Below, piece by piece: positions 1-9,605 of a stretch of DNA of 64,000 nt. Every line of letters begins with the position of its first letter. Position 1 is the first letter of the stretch. Below the pieces are notes generated by a model, which ran no database searches, was not told the DNA's origin, and saw only the letters and a list, made by a program, of their open reading frames with translations. Location: NCBI GenBank assembly GCA_948474755.1, contig CAOLHI010001243.1, forward strand, positions 350,714-414,713, written 5' to 3'. This stretch comes from Ctenosaura bakeri. Lineage: Eukaryota > Chordata > Lepidosauria > Squamata > Iguanidae. A program made the translations under genes and the position numbers.

Positions 1-1307
1 ACCTGTCCTTTCCCCATCTCCAATGTAGGATGACAATGTCCTGCAGAAAAGGCTAAAGAATAACAGTTGGTTTATATATCTGCACATTACTTGAACACTT
101 TCAGATTAATTACTATACTTGATCACTGATGGATGAATATAGTTGTAAACAGGCATTCTGTAACTGTGAAGGGTAAATAGGCAAAGAAGGGCCATGTGCA
201 AGTCCTGCCCTTTCTCACTATCATTTCTCACCCTTTCCCTATACTCTTTTCTGTGTGTAGGCTCTTGACGTAATTTGCAATGCTAGAAAATCAGTGTTTT
301 GGATCATGTGGAAAACCTACTTGCATAGAAGTATTGTCTCTCCTCTTCAGAGAACCATCCTTTACATGAATAGAGCAACAGTAGCAGGGGACAGAGTACA
401 CACATATGTTGATTCTCCCCAGTTACAGGAAACCTAAATAGGGCTTATGTGGACAGGGTGAATGGAAAACCATTATTCTTTTTTCAGAGTTAAATTGTTG
501 GTGGGGAAAGTGAAAGTGATATATAATTGCTTCACTTCCTCACTCCAGAACAGGTATGGGCAACCTAATTGGATCCTGGAGCCAATTTCCACCCTCAGGA
601 CTACAGCCATTACTATCCTCCTCCTGCTCCTCCCAAAACAAAACAGAAGTATCCAGACATTGACTTCCATTTCTTGCAAAAAAAGAAAAAAAGAAAAGAA
701 AAAGAAAAACCAACCCAATACGCATTTTTGTAAGAAATGCAAGCCAGTACACTCTAGTTTAAAGGAAAATAGTGTTTTCTAGGGTTGTACAAGTGAGGGT
801 GCTTCCATTTTGTGGACCACTTGATATACAACTTGCTCTGAACCGTTGGGTAGATGTTGACTGGTTTAGCTGTGTCAGTGTACATGGTGGCTGGGCATTT
901 CTTCCATTGAAATATTCTTCCAATATCACAGCATTCAAAAAACTGGATGAAACTGGGAAGGCATTTTGACTTAGATCCAGGGTTATATCTATGATGTAGT
1001 AACACATGTATATGTTATTTTGCACATGCAAGCCATCTCTTGAGGAGACAGTTTAAATGATGAACATTCATAGAACAGTGTTAAAAGGAAGCAGAGTATG
1101 ATTCATTCATGAACCAGTCCTAACTTACTCCTTTTTCTGCCTTAGAGATGTGTGAGAATTTTGTTCCAGATAGATAAGAAGTTACAAGAATTTGAATTTT
1201 TTTTCTTATTTGGAATTGAAAAAGACCCTTGAAGTTTTAAAACATTCAAACAAGGGAGATACTGAAATGGACACACTGTCCACCCAGGACTATAGCATTT
1301 AGCAGTT
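1..1307. other. AT-rich non-coding DNA, nothing recognised
   Basis: No exon-like open frame, RNA gene or familiar repeat is visible. There is a purine-rich A/G stretch near 679-706. The short overlapping ORFs have low-complexity or arbitrary composition and I do not regard them as genes. Confidence 0.5.
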
Positions 1308-1544
1308 AGCAATAGCAGTTACATTTCTATACTGCTTATCAGTATAGCAGTTTGCAACATGTTTAGCTAATTGCCTCCAACAAGCTGTTTGCAACATGTT
1401 TAGCTAATTGCCTCCAACAAGCTGGGTACTCATTTTACCAACTATGGAAGGATGGAAGGCTGAGTCAACCTGGAGCCCTGCAGGATCAGACTCAGAAGGT
1501 TGTGGCTGCAGTACCGGCATTTAACCACTTGGCCACTAGGGCTC
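1308..1544 (-). repeat. tRNA-derived SINE with L2-like tail, copy 1
   Basis: Read on the minus strand, it opens with GAGCCCTAGTGGCCAAGTGG, which resembles the start of a tRNA including the A box, and continues through a CTGCAGCCACAACCTTCTGA block. It then passes the CCAGCTTGTTGGAGGCAATT region and ends with a TATAGAAATGTAACTGCTAT tail. The same order is seen in the copy at 2,538-2,750. A 37-bp segment (1350-1386) is duplicated in tandem at 1387-1423. The family is a recognised type in squamate genomes; I cannot give a formal name. The tail resembles the AGGCGGGATAGAAATAAA end of the L2 LINEs in this window, which suggests L2-driven mobilisation. Confidence 0.7.
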
Positions 1545-1630
1545 TAGGGCTTAGTGTTCTTAATTCTTAAACATCCGACCTTCAGTTTTTATGTATTCAA
1601 CCACAATAGTGCTGAATTATAGTTGCTGAC

Positions 1631-1659
1631 TCCTTCCTTCCTTCCTTCCTTCCTTCCTT
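1631..1659. repeat. (CTTC)n microsatellite
   Basis: About seven uninterrupted CTTC units. Confidence 0.95.
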
Positions 1660-2537
1660 TTGTTGGCAGATTCACCTCTTTGCCAGGCAGGTACACTATG
1701 GTCTTCTCTACTTAGGGAATAGCTGTATCCATTTAATTTGGTTGGTACAAATAGGGAAGAATCTCCTTTGTGAAGGGTTTAAAAAAATCCACTAACTTCT
1801 TAATATGTGCAGTGGGAAAAGTTTGATGTTCTTAAAAAGAAATACTCCCAAATGTGGAGAAAAGTGAAAGATTTTCTAATTCTAACACTTTCTCTTCCTT
1901 TCCTGCTTTCAATACACATAGGATTCTTTGTGATTCTTGCTAGAAATATAGGATCTAAGCAGATCTTGGAAACGTTATTTTTGGAGTACTACTCAGTGAA
2001 GTGTTCCTTGCCTAAGAAAACCTTGTGAAATTCATGTGTTTGCCATAAGTTGACAGGCACCTTGAAGGTACACAGATGCACATACTCCTAGATTCCCTCA
2101 GCCAAAATTGGCCACTGGTAGTACATTGTGGAGAAGCAGTTCAAAAAGTTCTGAATCTAAGCTACGTTTTCTCAAATGTCCTTTTCTCACCCTTGTTGTT
2201 GTTGTTGTTAGTATTATTATCTTAAAAGAGAGATGATGGCAAAGAATGATTATTAAATATTTGTCTCAAAAATGTGACTCTTGCTGCTTGAATGGAACTC
2301 AACATTAGTGGACTGTAGAGTCTTCAGCCAATTTTCTGGATGCTTTTCAAGGTTCTTAAGGTTTCTTCAGATTAGCTGAACATCAGGGCTTATTTTATCT
2401 GAATGGAAAGCAAAATATAGTAAAATAAAACATTAGAATTAAAAAAAATTCTTCGTATATAGGAAAGCATAAGCCTGGCATTCTCTTCCCACTCATTAAC
2501 ACTGAATAGGATTCCTCTTAAAAGTGTAAAATCAAAA

Positions 2538-2750
2538 GCAATAGCAGTTACATTTCTATATCACTTAACAGTGCAAAGCACTCCCTAAGCAGTTTGCAGT
2601 GTGTTTAGCTAATTGCCCCCAACAAGTTGGGTACTCATTTACTGACTTACAGAAGGATGGGAGGCTGAGTCAATCTGGAACTCTGCAGGACTGAACTCAC
2701 AACACTGTGGTTGCAATATCGGCATTTAACTACTGCGCCACAAGGGCTCT
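2538..2750 (-). repeat. tRNA-derived SINE with L2-like tail, copy 2
   Basis: Same family and orientation as the SINE about 1 kb upstream. On the minus strand it begins AGAGCCCTTGTGGCGCAGTA, a better preserved A-box-like start than copy 1. It then follows the same blocks and ends in the AGAAATGTAACTGCTATTGC tail. It lacks the 37-bp internal duplication of copy 1, so that duplication is private to copy 1. Confidence 0.72.
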
Positions 2751-2903
2751 GTGCCCCAGTCTTGCTGGGAGATTAATCCTATGGGTACCTGAAAAACCAA
2801 ATTATTGCACCTATAACTATTTCTGTTTTTACATAACACAGTTAGGTTCAGTTGCTTTATGTAAAGGCTGAAATCCTATTGGATTAGCATATTACTCCTG
2901 CAT

Positions 2904-3115
2904 GATGTAGTGGTTTGAATGTTGGAATAGGATCCAGGGAGACCAGGGTCTGAAACACTGTTCAGTCAAGAAAACCCATTGGGTGACCTTGGGCAAGTCA
3001 CAGTTGCTTAGACTTAGAGGAGGTCAAAGACAAATCTCCTCTGAACAAATCTTGCCAAGATAGGATTACCTTAGGGTTGTTATAAGTCTGGAACAACTTG
3101 AAGATACACAACAAT
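2904..3115 (+). repeat. Sauria-type SINE, copy 1
   Basis: The 5' part GATGTAGTGGTTTGAATGTT and the following GACCAGGGTCTGAAAC are degenerate tRNA A and B boxes. The centre has the diagnostic GGTGACCTTGGGCAAGTCAC. The 3' part CTTAGGGTTGTTATAAGTCT runs to an ACACAACAA tail. Sauria SINEs (tRNA head, Bov-B-related tail) are widespread in squamates, and this copy is diverged. It lies in unique sequence, and no clear target duplication was found. Confidence 0.85.
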
Positions 3116-4034
3116 TCATACCAGCATTAAAAAAAATCATGCAACTGGTTGCACCTTTTCCAAGTTTTTGTAAGTGAGGTCCCTAATGCCACCAATCATT
3201 TTGCGAATCCATCTGCAGCCCCCTTTCTTATTTATGACTTTGTGAGTTGCACCATTGCACAGTCACTTATGCAACTGTGCAACTGTAATCAGAATAATGT
3301 TCAGATAAATATTTCACAGGCTTTCTCTAACAAAATATGAACATATTTGTTATCATGCTAGAGACATTAAAAACATAAGATACAAAATTGGTAGCTAGCA
3401 TCCAAGCAATATTAACTTGCATCAGCCAATGGGATTAAAAAAGAAAGCTTTGAGCAGTTCTCAGTGCCATATCAAAAACTTTCCTTTTTATTGTGAGTAC
3501 AGCACAATAGTGGAAGATTCATAAATACAAAACACCTTTGAGCACACAAAACTAGTTGCATAGATTGAATTGTATTATTACTGACTGTATCTCCCCATAG
3601 GAGAATGCCTGAGTCCTGCTATCTTGGAAGGAGGGCTTTTTCTCCATTCTCTCACCCTCACAGGCTTGTCTGGTGAAGACAGAGGATACAGCTTTCTCTC
3701 ATTTATAAGTAACCAACATCTTTATGCCATCTGCCAAAACATTATCTAAAATCCTTGAAAGATATTTCAGCTGATACTGTAGCTGAAAAGTTATTAAAGA
3801 AGAAGTAAGTGCTCTGTATGTAAACCCAAAGACCAGCTGAATAGTCACGATTTTTGATTCAATTTTCTTTTTTTCTTTCTTATTGATCTTATTTAATAGC
3901 AATTCTATTTTGACTATGAATTAAATTTTGTTTCTGTTATTGGTGGTCTTTTTAAGTTTTCTGAATTGTTCTTTTTATTTTTATTTTTTATTTTTTTTGT
4001 TTTTGGATTTATTTGCACATGTATGTATTTTGAA
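3116..4034. other. Non-coding DNA, nothing recognised
   Basis: AT-rich sequence without a supported gene or repeat. A T-rich run precedes the LINE remnant that begins near 4,035. Confidence 0.4.
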
Positions 4035-4369
4035 AAAGGAGAAAGTCTTTCTGTTGGCTGTTCCTAAGCTATGGAACCTCCTCCCAAGGGAGGTTTGCTT
4101 GGCCTCTATCTGCTCTCTTTTTTACCTTTTATTTAGACAGACCTTCAGCTTTTAACTGGTTGGGACAGAAAGATTTTTAACCTTGTATGTTGTATTTTTT
4201 CCCCCTATGCTTTCAGTGTGTTTTTAACTCTTTAAAATTTATATTTTAATAGGATTGTATTTTTTTTAAAAAAAACCTTTTGCATCATATGTGTTCTAGT
4301 CTGGTATATTGTATGCCACCTGGATTTCCATGATGGGACAAGGACAGGATCTGTCTGTCTGTCTGTCTG

Positions 4370-4406
<37 letters not shown>

Positions 4407-4435
4407 ATAATAAAAAAATAAAAATTATCCAGCCC
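4035..4435 (+). mobile_element. L2-like LINE 3' end, decayed
   Basis: CTAAGCTATGGAACCTCCTC at 4,065 matches the conserved L2 C-terminal stretch (LWN-LP). It is followed by a T-rich 3' UTR and a decayed end (TATGCCACCTGGATTTCC), then a (TCTG)n(TC)n microsatellite at about 4352-4405. Only the last part of ORF2 and the UTR remain, with no usable frame. Confidence 0.6.
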
Positions 4436-4572
4436 TAGTTTCCCAGTTTAATCTATCATTTTAAGAATTTTTGTTTCAAAGAACTGTAAGTGCTGTCTTG
4501 TTTTAAACTGCATTGTGTAATCTTAGCAATCTTTTTAACGTGTATGTTTTTGATGTGGTTAATAGTTTAATT

Positions 4573-4989
4573 TGTCAGGGATTCCAGGCAGGGAACCCTG
4601 GAAAATGATCAGCCCACTGCAAAGATGTTGCATCTTGCCCCAGCTGTGGGTAATTGCAAGGTTGCATAAGGAACTGGGGTCCTGAGCAGAAGGTAAAGGG
4701 AGATGTGCGAACCTTTACCTGATTGGTTGTAGATATGTATATAAGAAAGCAATCCCCAGTCTGTATCATCTGTTGACCAAACCTGGTGTCTGGTGCAAGC
4801 CTCTGTTTGTCTGTCCTATGTTTTGTATATAATGGAACTTTGCTGCAAGATAAAGTGCCTCCTGTTTTGGAAGAAACTCCTGTGTGTGAGTAGCCTTAGT
4901 GGGGAACAAGGTTGCTGCTGTTGGCTAGCTGTGCTCTGGCTTTTCTGCTGCGTTTTCTGTGGGGCTGAAACTCCTATCATCCCCTGACA
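4573..4989 (+). mobile_element. Solo LTR with 5-bp target duplication
   Basis: The 417-bp unit begins TGTCAGGGAT and ends ATCCCCTGACA, inverted ends of the TG...CA type. It is flanked by perfect direct copies of TAATT (4568-4572 and 4990-4994). An inverted CCAAT-like element (GATTGGT, about 4721) and a TATA box (TATATAAG, 4738-4745) give the + orientation. A weak ATAAAG signal near 4851 could serve polyadenylation. No internal coding region remains, so it is a recombination-derived solo LTR. A 5-bp duplication fits Ty3/gypsy, Copia or BEL elements; the family is not assigned. Confidence 0.82.
4738..4745 (+). promoter_or_regulatory. TATA box of the solo LTR
   Basis: TATATAAG lies about 165 bp inside the LTR and just downstream of an inverted CCAAT-like motif, the usual arrangement for a U3 promoter. 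Confidence 0.6.
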
Positions 4990-5084
4990 TAATTCATGTA
5001 GATTTTGTGTGTGTGTGTATATTTTTACTTGTAATCTTTCTATTGGGTAAGCCACCTTGAATCTTGGGGAAAAGGTGAGATATA

Positions 5085-5539
5085 GGCCATTTCCAAACAG
5101 GCTTAAAAAACTGGTGCAGAGTGTCCTCCAGAGAGGACATCTGCACCTGGAAGTGGACTAGGTCAGACTACTTCACATAGTTCCGCACCTCAGTCTGCTC
5201 CAGAATGACCCAAAGTGGTCATGCAGTGTGCTTTTAAAAAACCTGTTTCTTCAGGTTTTTAAAAAGCATGGAGCGTGCCACTCCGTTCCTGCACTCCGGT
5301 GCAGATTTGCAGGCTTGCACCAGTGCAAGCCTGCAGATCTGCTGGGGGTGGGCTTTAGGCTGGTGAGCTTCAGCAGTTGGTGGAGAGCCTCCACCAACCG
5401 GAAGCCACCATTTTTATCCTTTACCTGTGCAGAGCAGCGGCCACACACTGCTCCGGAGCAGCCTGGACCCGAGCGTTGAGCCAAGAAGTCTGGTAAGTAC
5501 CAGACCAAGGCGATTCTATCGCCACGTGTGGAAATGGCC
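5085..5539 (-). mobile_element. Hairpin-rich GGCC-ended MITE (family B, copy 1)
   Basis: The 455-bp element has ends GGCCATTTCC and GGAAATGGCC between ATA target duplications (5082-5084 and 5540-5542). Its interior is a series of hairpins: GGTGCAGA...TCTGCACC (about 5113-5147), a TTTTAAAAA stem (about 5231-5266), GCAGATTTGCAGGC paired with GCCTGCAGATCTGC (about 5299-5341), and TTGGTGGAG paired with CTCCACCAA (about 5376-5396). The same hairpins occur in reverse order in the copy at 12,879-13,367. It interrupts an L2 3' end. It has no coding capacity; the open frames across it come from its GC-rich palindromes. Confidence 0.8.
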
Positions 5540-5556
5540 ATAAAGATGATGAGGAT

Positions 5557-7074
5557 GGTGATGTATTTTTCTAAAAAAGCTGTAATACAATTGTCATGTC
5601 ATCTTAAGCTCTTTTGCAACTAAAACACTATGCAGAAGTACATTCTTTCTACACACAAATATTGGGGAGAGGGTGAAGAGATTTTTAAACATCCCATATT
5701 TATACAGAATATCTGACATGCAAAGTTTTTGAAATGTATTTTCCCATGGACAGAGAGTAGCTATTGCTCTGTGTAAAGGCAAACGTTGTGTGTGGGGGGT
5801 GGGAAGAGAAATGCTTAGAAGACATTCAGAGCCAGGAACCATATTAAATCATGCCACTAACATTAACAACACTACTGGAGTATGCATTCTGGGGCTCATG
5901 GTTTTCATCTTTGCATATCAATATTATTTATGGCACATTCCATGCCGTCAGCAATGCAGCCACAACTAAATAGAACATAAGTTACAAAAGCATATGTTCC
6001 TCATGCAAAACAAGTCATGCAGGGTATTCAGTGGAAGGAGTCTTAAAAATCTTTAGTCCTATTTTTGTGGGGAATGAAAGGACACCAAAGGAGTTACATA
6101 TTTTATCTTCAAATATGAACAACAATAAGTCTGCTTGTTAATTGCATTTTTGTCCAGTGCACAAAGCAAATCCATAACACTGTATTACCATCAGTGCCTA
6201 TCTTTTCAAAAACAGTGGTGTGCCATTGCAGCCTATTGTAAGCTTTATTTAGGGTTCTTCAGTTGAAATCCAGACTCTTGTTCAAAGGCAGAGATCATGG
6301 CTTGCATTTAAGAATCTTGGAAACAAACGGTTCAGAAAAGCAGGATCTCTAACTTCAAAACTCTCCTTTTTTGTAGCTGAATATCCTGCTGGGCTCAAGC
6401 AAAACCATAACTTATGCTCAGCTCAACAAATGATACATCAAAGTTTTTCTTTCAGCTATTGTATAAATATCCTCGGTTCCTTAAGGGAAGAGAAGATGGC
6501 AAAGATAAAAGCTCAACATGTGGTCTTCAGAAGCCACACTATATTCCTGATTGCTATTAACTTTTTTATTTTCTTTACTTCTTCCTCTTGGTGTATCACT
6601 AGGTAGCTTTCCTGCCACTAGCAACAACAAGTATCAGAGAAGATTTCATTGCTTTGACTGTTCCAAAACAAAGCAAACCAGCTTCATCTTTTCAGGCCTC
6701 GAAGCAAAGAACATCAGCTATGCCCTTCCATCGTTTCTCTCCCCAAATTTTTGTCCTTAATGTAGTAATTCTCCAAACATAGAAGAAGTTTCTGCTTCTT
6801 TCACACTTCTTGGAAAAGGCTACTCTCTGAAGCTGGATTTGGACATTTCAGAATATCAAAATGTTTCATGAACCATTTCAATATATCAAAAGTGCTTCCT
6901 TTTTAACAGATTTGAAAGTTAATTCTTCATCGCTGAAATTTGCCCTCCTCTTATCTTTGTAATGCTATTATTTGCCTATAAGTTTAGCCTTTCTCATTTC
7001 TTTATGATTATCTGTATAACCAAAATTCTATTTTTAGACAATTTTAACACTTGTCAACATTTGGAACATATAGT
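5557..7074. other. Non-coding DNA, nothing recognised
   Basis: AT-rich sequence with no supported exon, RNA gene or repeat. Confidence 0.4.
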
Positions 7075-7325
7075 ATATGCTACTCAAGTATTGCAGTTTG
7101 ATACCACTTTAACTGCCACGATTCCATTAATAGAATCCCAGGGTTTTTTAAGCTGGCAAGATAATTAGAATTTGCTGCAAGAGAGCTCTGGTTCACTCCC
7201 TTCAACTAGAACTCTGTAGCAGAGAAATCTAAGTACCTCACCAGTCTACAAACCTCAAGTTCTGTAGAGTGGAGCCAAGAGTATTAATATGGTATCAAAC
7301 TGTTATAATTATGTAGTGCAATATT
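7075..7325. mobile_element. Palindromic MITE (family D, copy 1)
   Basis: The left arm GCAGTTTGATACCACTTTAA is matched by the right arm ...TATGGTATCAAACTGTTATA in inverted orientation. The interior has the GAATCCCAGGG block common to such squamate elements. It is non-autonomous and its superfamily is uncertain, perhaps hAT. No clean target duplication was seen. Fragments of similar type lie near 9,440, 34,425, 35,625 and 38,262. Confidence 0.55.
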
Positions 7326-7347
7326 AAGCTAGAGTAAAGATATACTA

Positions 7348-7543
7348 GAGGGCCAGTGTGGTGTACTGGTCTAAGGGCTGGACCACAACCTTGGAGACCA
7401 GGGATTGACTCCTTGCTTGGACATGGAAACTCACTGGGTGAACTTGGGTATGTCACACACTCTCAGCCTCAGAAAATCCTGTGATAGGTTTGCCTTAGGG
7501 TCACCATAAGTCAGAAATTACTTGAAGGCACACAACAACAATG
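7348..7543 (+). repeat. Sauria-type SINE, copy 2, with 11-bp target duplication
   Basis: The head GAGGGCCAGTGTGGTGTACT, the centre TCACTGGGTGAACTTGGGTA and the end TAAGTCAGAAATTACTTGAA plus an ACACAACAACAA tail identify the family. Perfect 11-bp direct repeats AAGATATACTA (7337-7347 and 7544-7554) flank it, as expected for LINE-mediated target-primed insertion. The part between the B-box-like region and the tail is shortened relative to copy 1. Confidence 0.9.
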
Positions 7544-7779
7544 AAGATATACTACTAGCATGTCTTGGATGAGCTTGAATTCTGTGTCATGGAAACTGTG
7601 TTGCACCTCTAGACTCGGATTTGAATCATGAGAATCATAGCTATAATTTGGTTATGTAATTCTTTATTAACTTTCTTCTCAAAGATAGCAATGAGTCATT
7701 TCAGTAATTTTCTTTCTGCTGTGAGAAAGTCTATTTTCTATTGTGAAAGTCTATTGGCAATTTTGGACTTATTCTTCAA

Positions 7780-8073
7780 AAAATTTACATGTGCTTGTTT
7801 TACACAGAAAGCAACACTTTCTGCATGGAAAATAATATTCCAATGTAGACACACCAATTCCTGCATAGAAAATGCTGTTTTCCATGCAGAAAGTAATTTC
7901 TGGCACAAGTCAACCATGGGTGAACTTCAGAGAATTAATCCCCAAATTCATACAGCATTTTCTGCACAGAAACCATTTACGTGCAGAAATTTTTGTGTTG
8001 AAATTTCTTCTCATACACAAAATAATGTTTTCTGTGCAGAGAATGCTGTTTTCTGTACAAAACAACCACATGT
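7780..8073. repeat. Cluster of degenerate TTTTCTGCACAGAAA palindromes
   Basis: Variants of TTTCTGCACAGAAA recur in both orientations across about 290 bp, for example at 7802-7832, 7871-7896, 7966-7990 and 8027-8060. The cluster ends just before a hAT-like element. A similar short cluster is at about 55,187-55,240. The family is unknown. Confidence 0.4.
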
Positions 8074-8081
8074 AGGTTTTG

Positions 8082-8898
8082 CAGTGATGTATTTAAGTCT
8101 TTTACTCCAAGTCTCAAGTCAAGTTTCAAGTCCCTACCTTCAAGTCTCAAACCATCTCAAGTTTTTGCAAGATACTTTCTGGTCAAGTCTAATCCAGAAG
8201 CCAACTTTATAACCCAATCAATATTCCAGAATTTCTGGACAGAGTTGAATAAAGAGTTGGCCCTCCACATTTATGAGTTTTCCAGCTACAGCTTTGGAAG
8301 TGGGGAACAGGATCTTTCTTATTCTCCCTTCCCAGAACTGAAGGCTTTTGTGTCAATGGGCATAAAAGAGACTGCTGCTTCTGACGTGTGGAATAGGATC
8401 TTTCTTACTACACATTACTGGAGCTTCATAAGCTTCAGGATCTTTCTTCCTCAAACCTTTTTTCTAACGTGTTTGCTGTTCCCCTCTGAGAAATGGAGCC
8501 TGTGCTGTGGGGGAAAGTCTTGCCTACTGCTCTTAGAAAAAGGCTCCTCTGATAGGCAGCAGGGACAGGTTGCTGAGCAAACCTCGACCCTGTCTCAAGC
8601 CCGTTGCAAAACCGTTTGCTGTTCTCCAAGAAATGTGACCAGGATTTGGGCTTGAGACAGATCCTCAGTGACCAGTAGGCAAAAGAGGTGGAAATGTTGT
8701 TTAAAGTTGTAAGGTTTATGGATAAATGTGTTGTGTTACTGAACCAAAGGCAGCAACTAAAGTAAACTAAAACTAAAGAAGTCAGGAGTTTAGTCAAGTC
8801 AACATATCATTTATTGCCAAGTTGAGTCCAAGTCAAGTGACTGAAGTGACTTTAGTCTGACTTCAGTCCAAGTCAATCAACTCAAGTTTACATCACTG
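8082..8898. mobile_element. hAT-like non-autonomous DNA transposon
   Basis: The terminal inverted repeats begin CAGTGATGTA on the left and end TACATCACTG on the right. They are flanked by 8-bp repeats AGGTTTTG and AAATTTTG (6 of 8 identical), which is the hAT duplication length. Both subterminal zones (about 8095-8170 and 8780-8888) are packed with CAAGT/ACTTG pentamers in inverted orientation, like the subterminal motifs that hAT transposases bind. The 817-bp interior has a 136-codon open frame (8245-8655) with no transposase motif that I recognise, so I call the element non-autonomous. Confidence 0.75.
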
Positions 8899-8906
8899 AA
8901 ATTTTG

Positions 8907-9439
8907 TGAAGAATAAGGCCTAAACTGAGAAGATTCTAATTAGTCCAAGATTCTTCTCATCAGGGTTTCTTAACACTTGAAAAACATATTTTTCATTTTT
9001 TTTCAAATATTCTTTCCAACCCTACTGTATTTTCAAAATGCAAGTGAAATAAAGGTGCATACTATGTGTTTTCTCATATAAGCTCAGCCCTTCAGCCTTT
9101 AACTTTAGGGCTAAAGAGGATTCCTCCTGGCCACAGATGTGCCATAATTGATTCTCTACTATTACGGAACCTCATCTATCATCAGGGACAGTGAGCTCAA
9201 GCATATCTACCCCAGTGTTGTTAAAAAGCTCCCAGACATTTTACTCTTGCTTTTCTTTGAACTCCAGTTGCATTTTCATGTCCAGTAGAATAGTGGTAAT
9301 TTTCAAAGTACAGTTGCTTATTATGAATGTTACCGTAGTTGTACCCCACAAGAAGATCCCCCATAATCAAGCAGCTATGTTGATCCATATCAGCGATCCA
9401 GTTCTAGTAATTTTCATCTCTACCAGTGGTCCTTTGTTA
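8907..9439. other. Non-coding DNA, nothing recognised
   Basis: No supported gene or repeat. Confidence 0.4.
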
Positions 9440-9605
9440 CTGTACAATCATAACACTATGATTTCACTTTAACTGTCATGGCTCAAGCCTGTGGAATTCT
9501 GGGATTTTCAGTTTATGGAAGAGTATTTATTGTCCATAGCTAGAGAGTTCTAGTGCCTCGTCAAACTACATATTCATGTGGTTTGCATAACCACCAGCAA
9601 AACAC
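9440..9605. mobile_element. Palindromic MITE fragment (family D-like)
   Basis: TTCACTTTAACTGTCATGGC and GGAATTCTGGGATTTTCAGT are the left-arm blocks of a common squamate MITE. The right arm is largely lost, so the limits are approximate. Confidence 0.45.

Larger units (their letters stand above)
4440..5556 (+). mobile_element. L2-like LINE 3' UTR interrupted by an LTR and a MITE
   Basis: The T-rich 3' UTR runs 4,440-4,572, resumes at 4,990-5,084 and ends at 5,543-5,556. Its terminal segment GTAAGCCACCTTGAATCTTG ... GGTGAGATATAAAGATGATG is a typical L2-type 3' end followed by a (GAT)-like tail. It becomes continuous only when the two inserts (LTR 4573-4989 and MITE 5085-5539) and one copy of each target duplication are removed. 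That agreement supports both the LINE call and the insert boundaries. Confidence 0.62.

Noticed and set aside
2904..3115. Functional tRNA gene (A and B boxes)
   Set aside because: The boxes belong to a SINE head. The cloverleaf is not maintained and the SINE body and tail follow.
7628..8212. 194-codon open frame
   Set aside because: It crosses the TTTTCTGCACAGAAA cluster and runs into the hAT-like element. Cys/Phe-rich composition follows from the repeated motif, and no family resemblance is seen.
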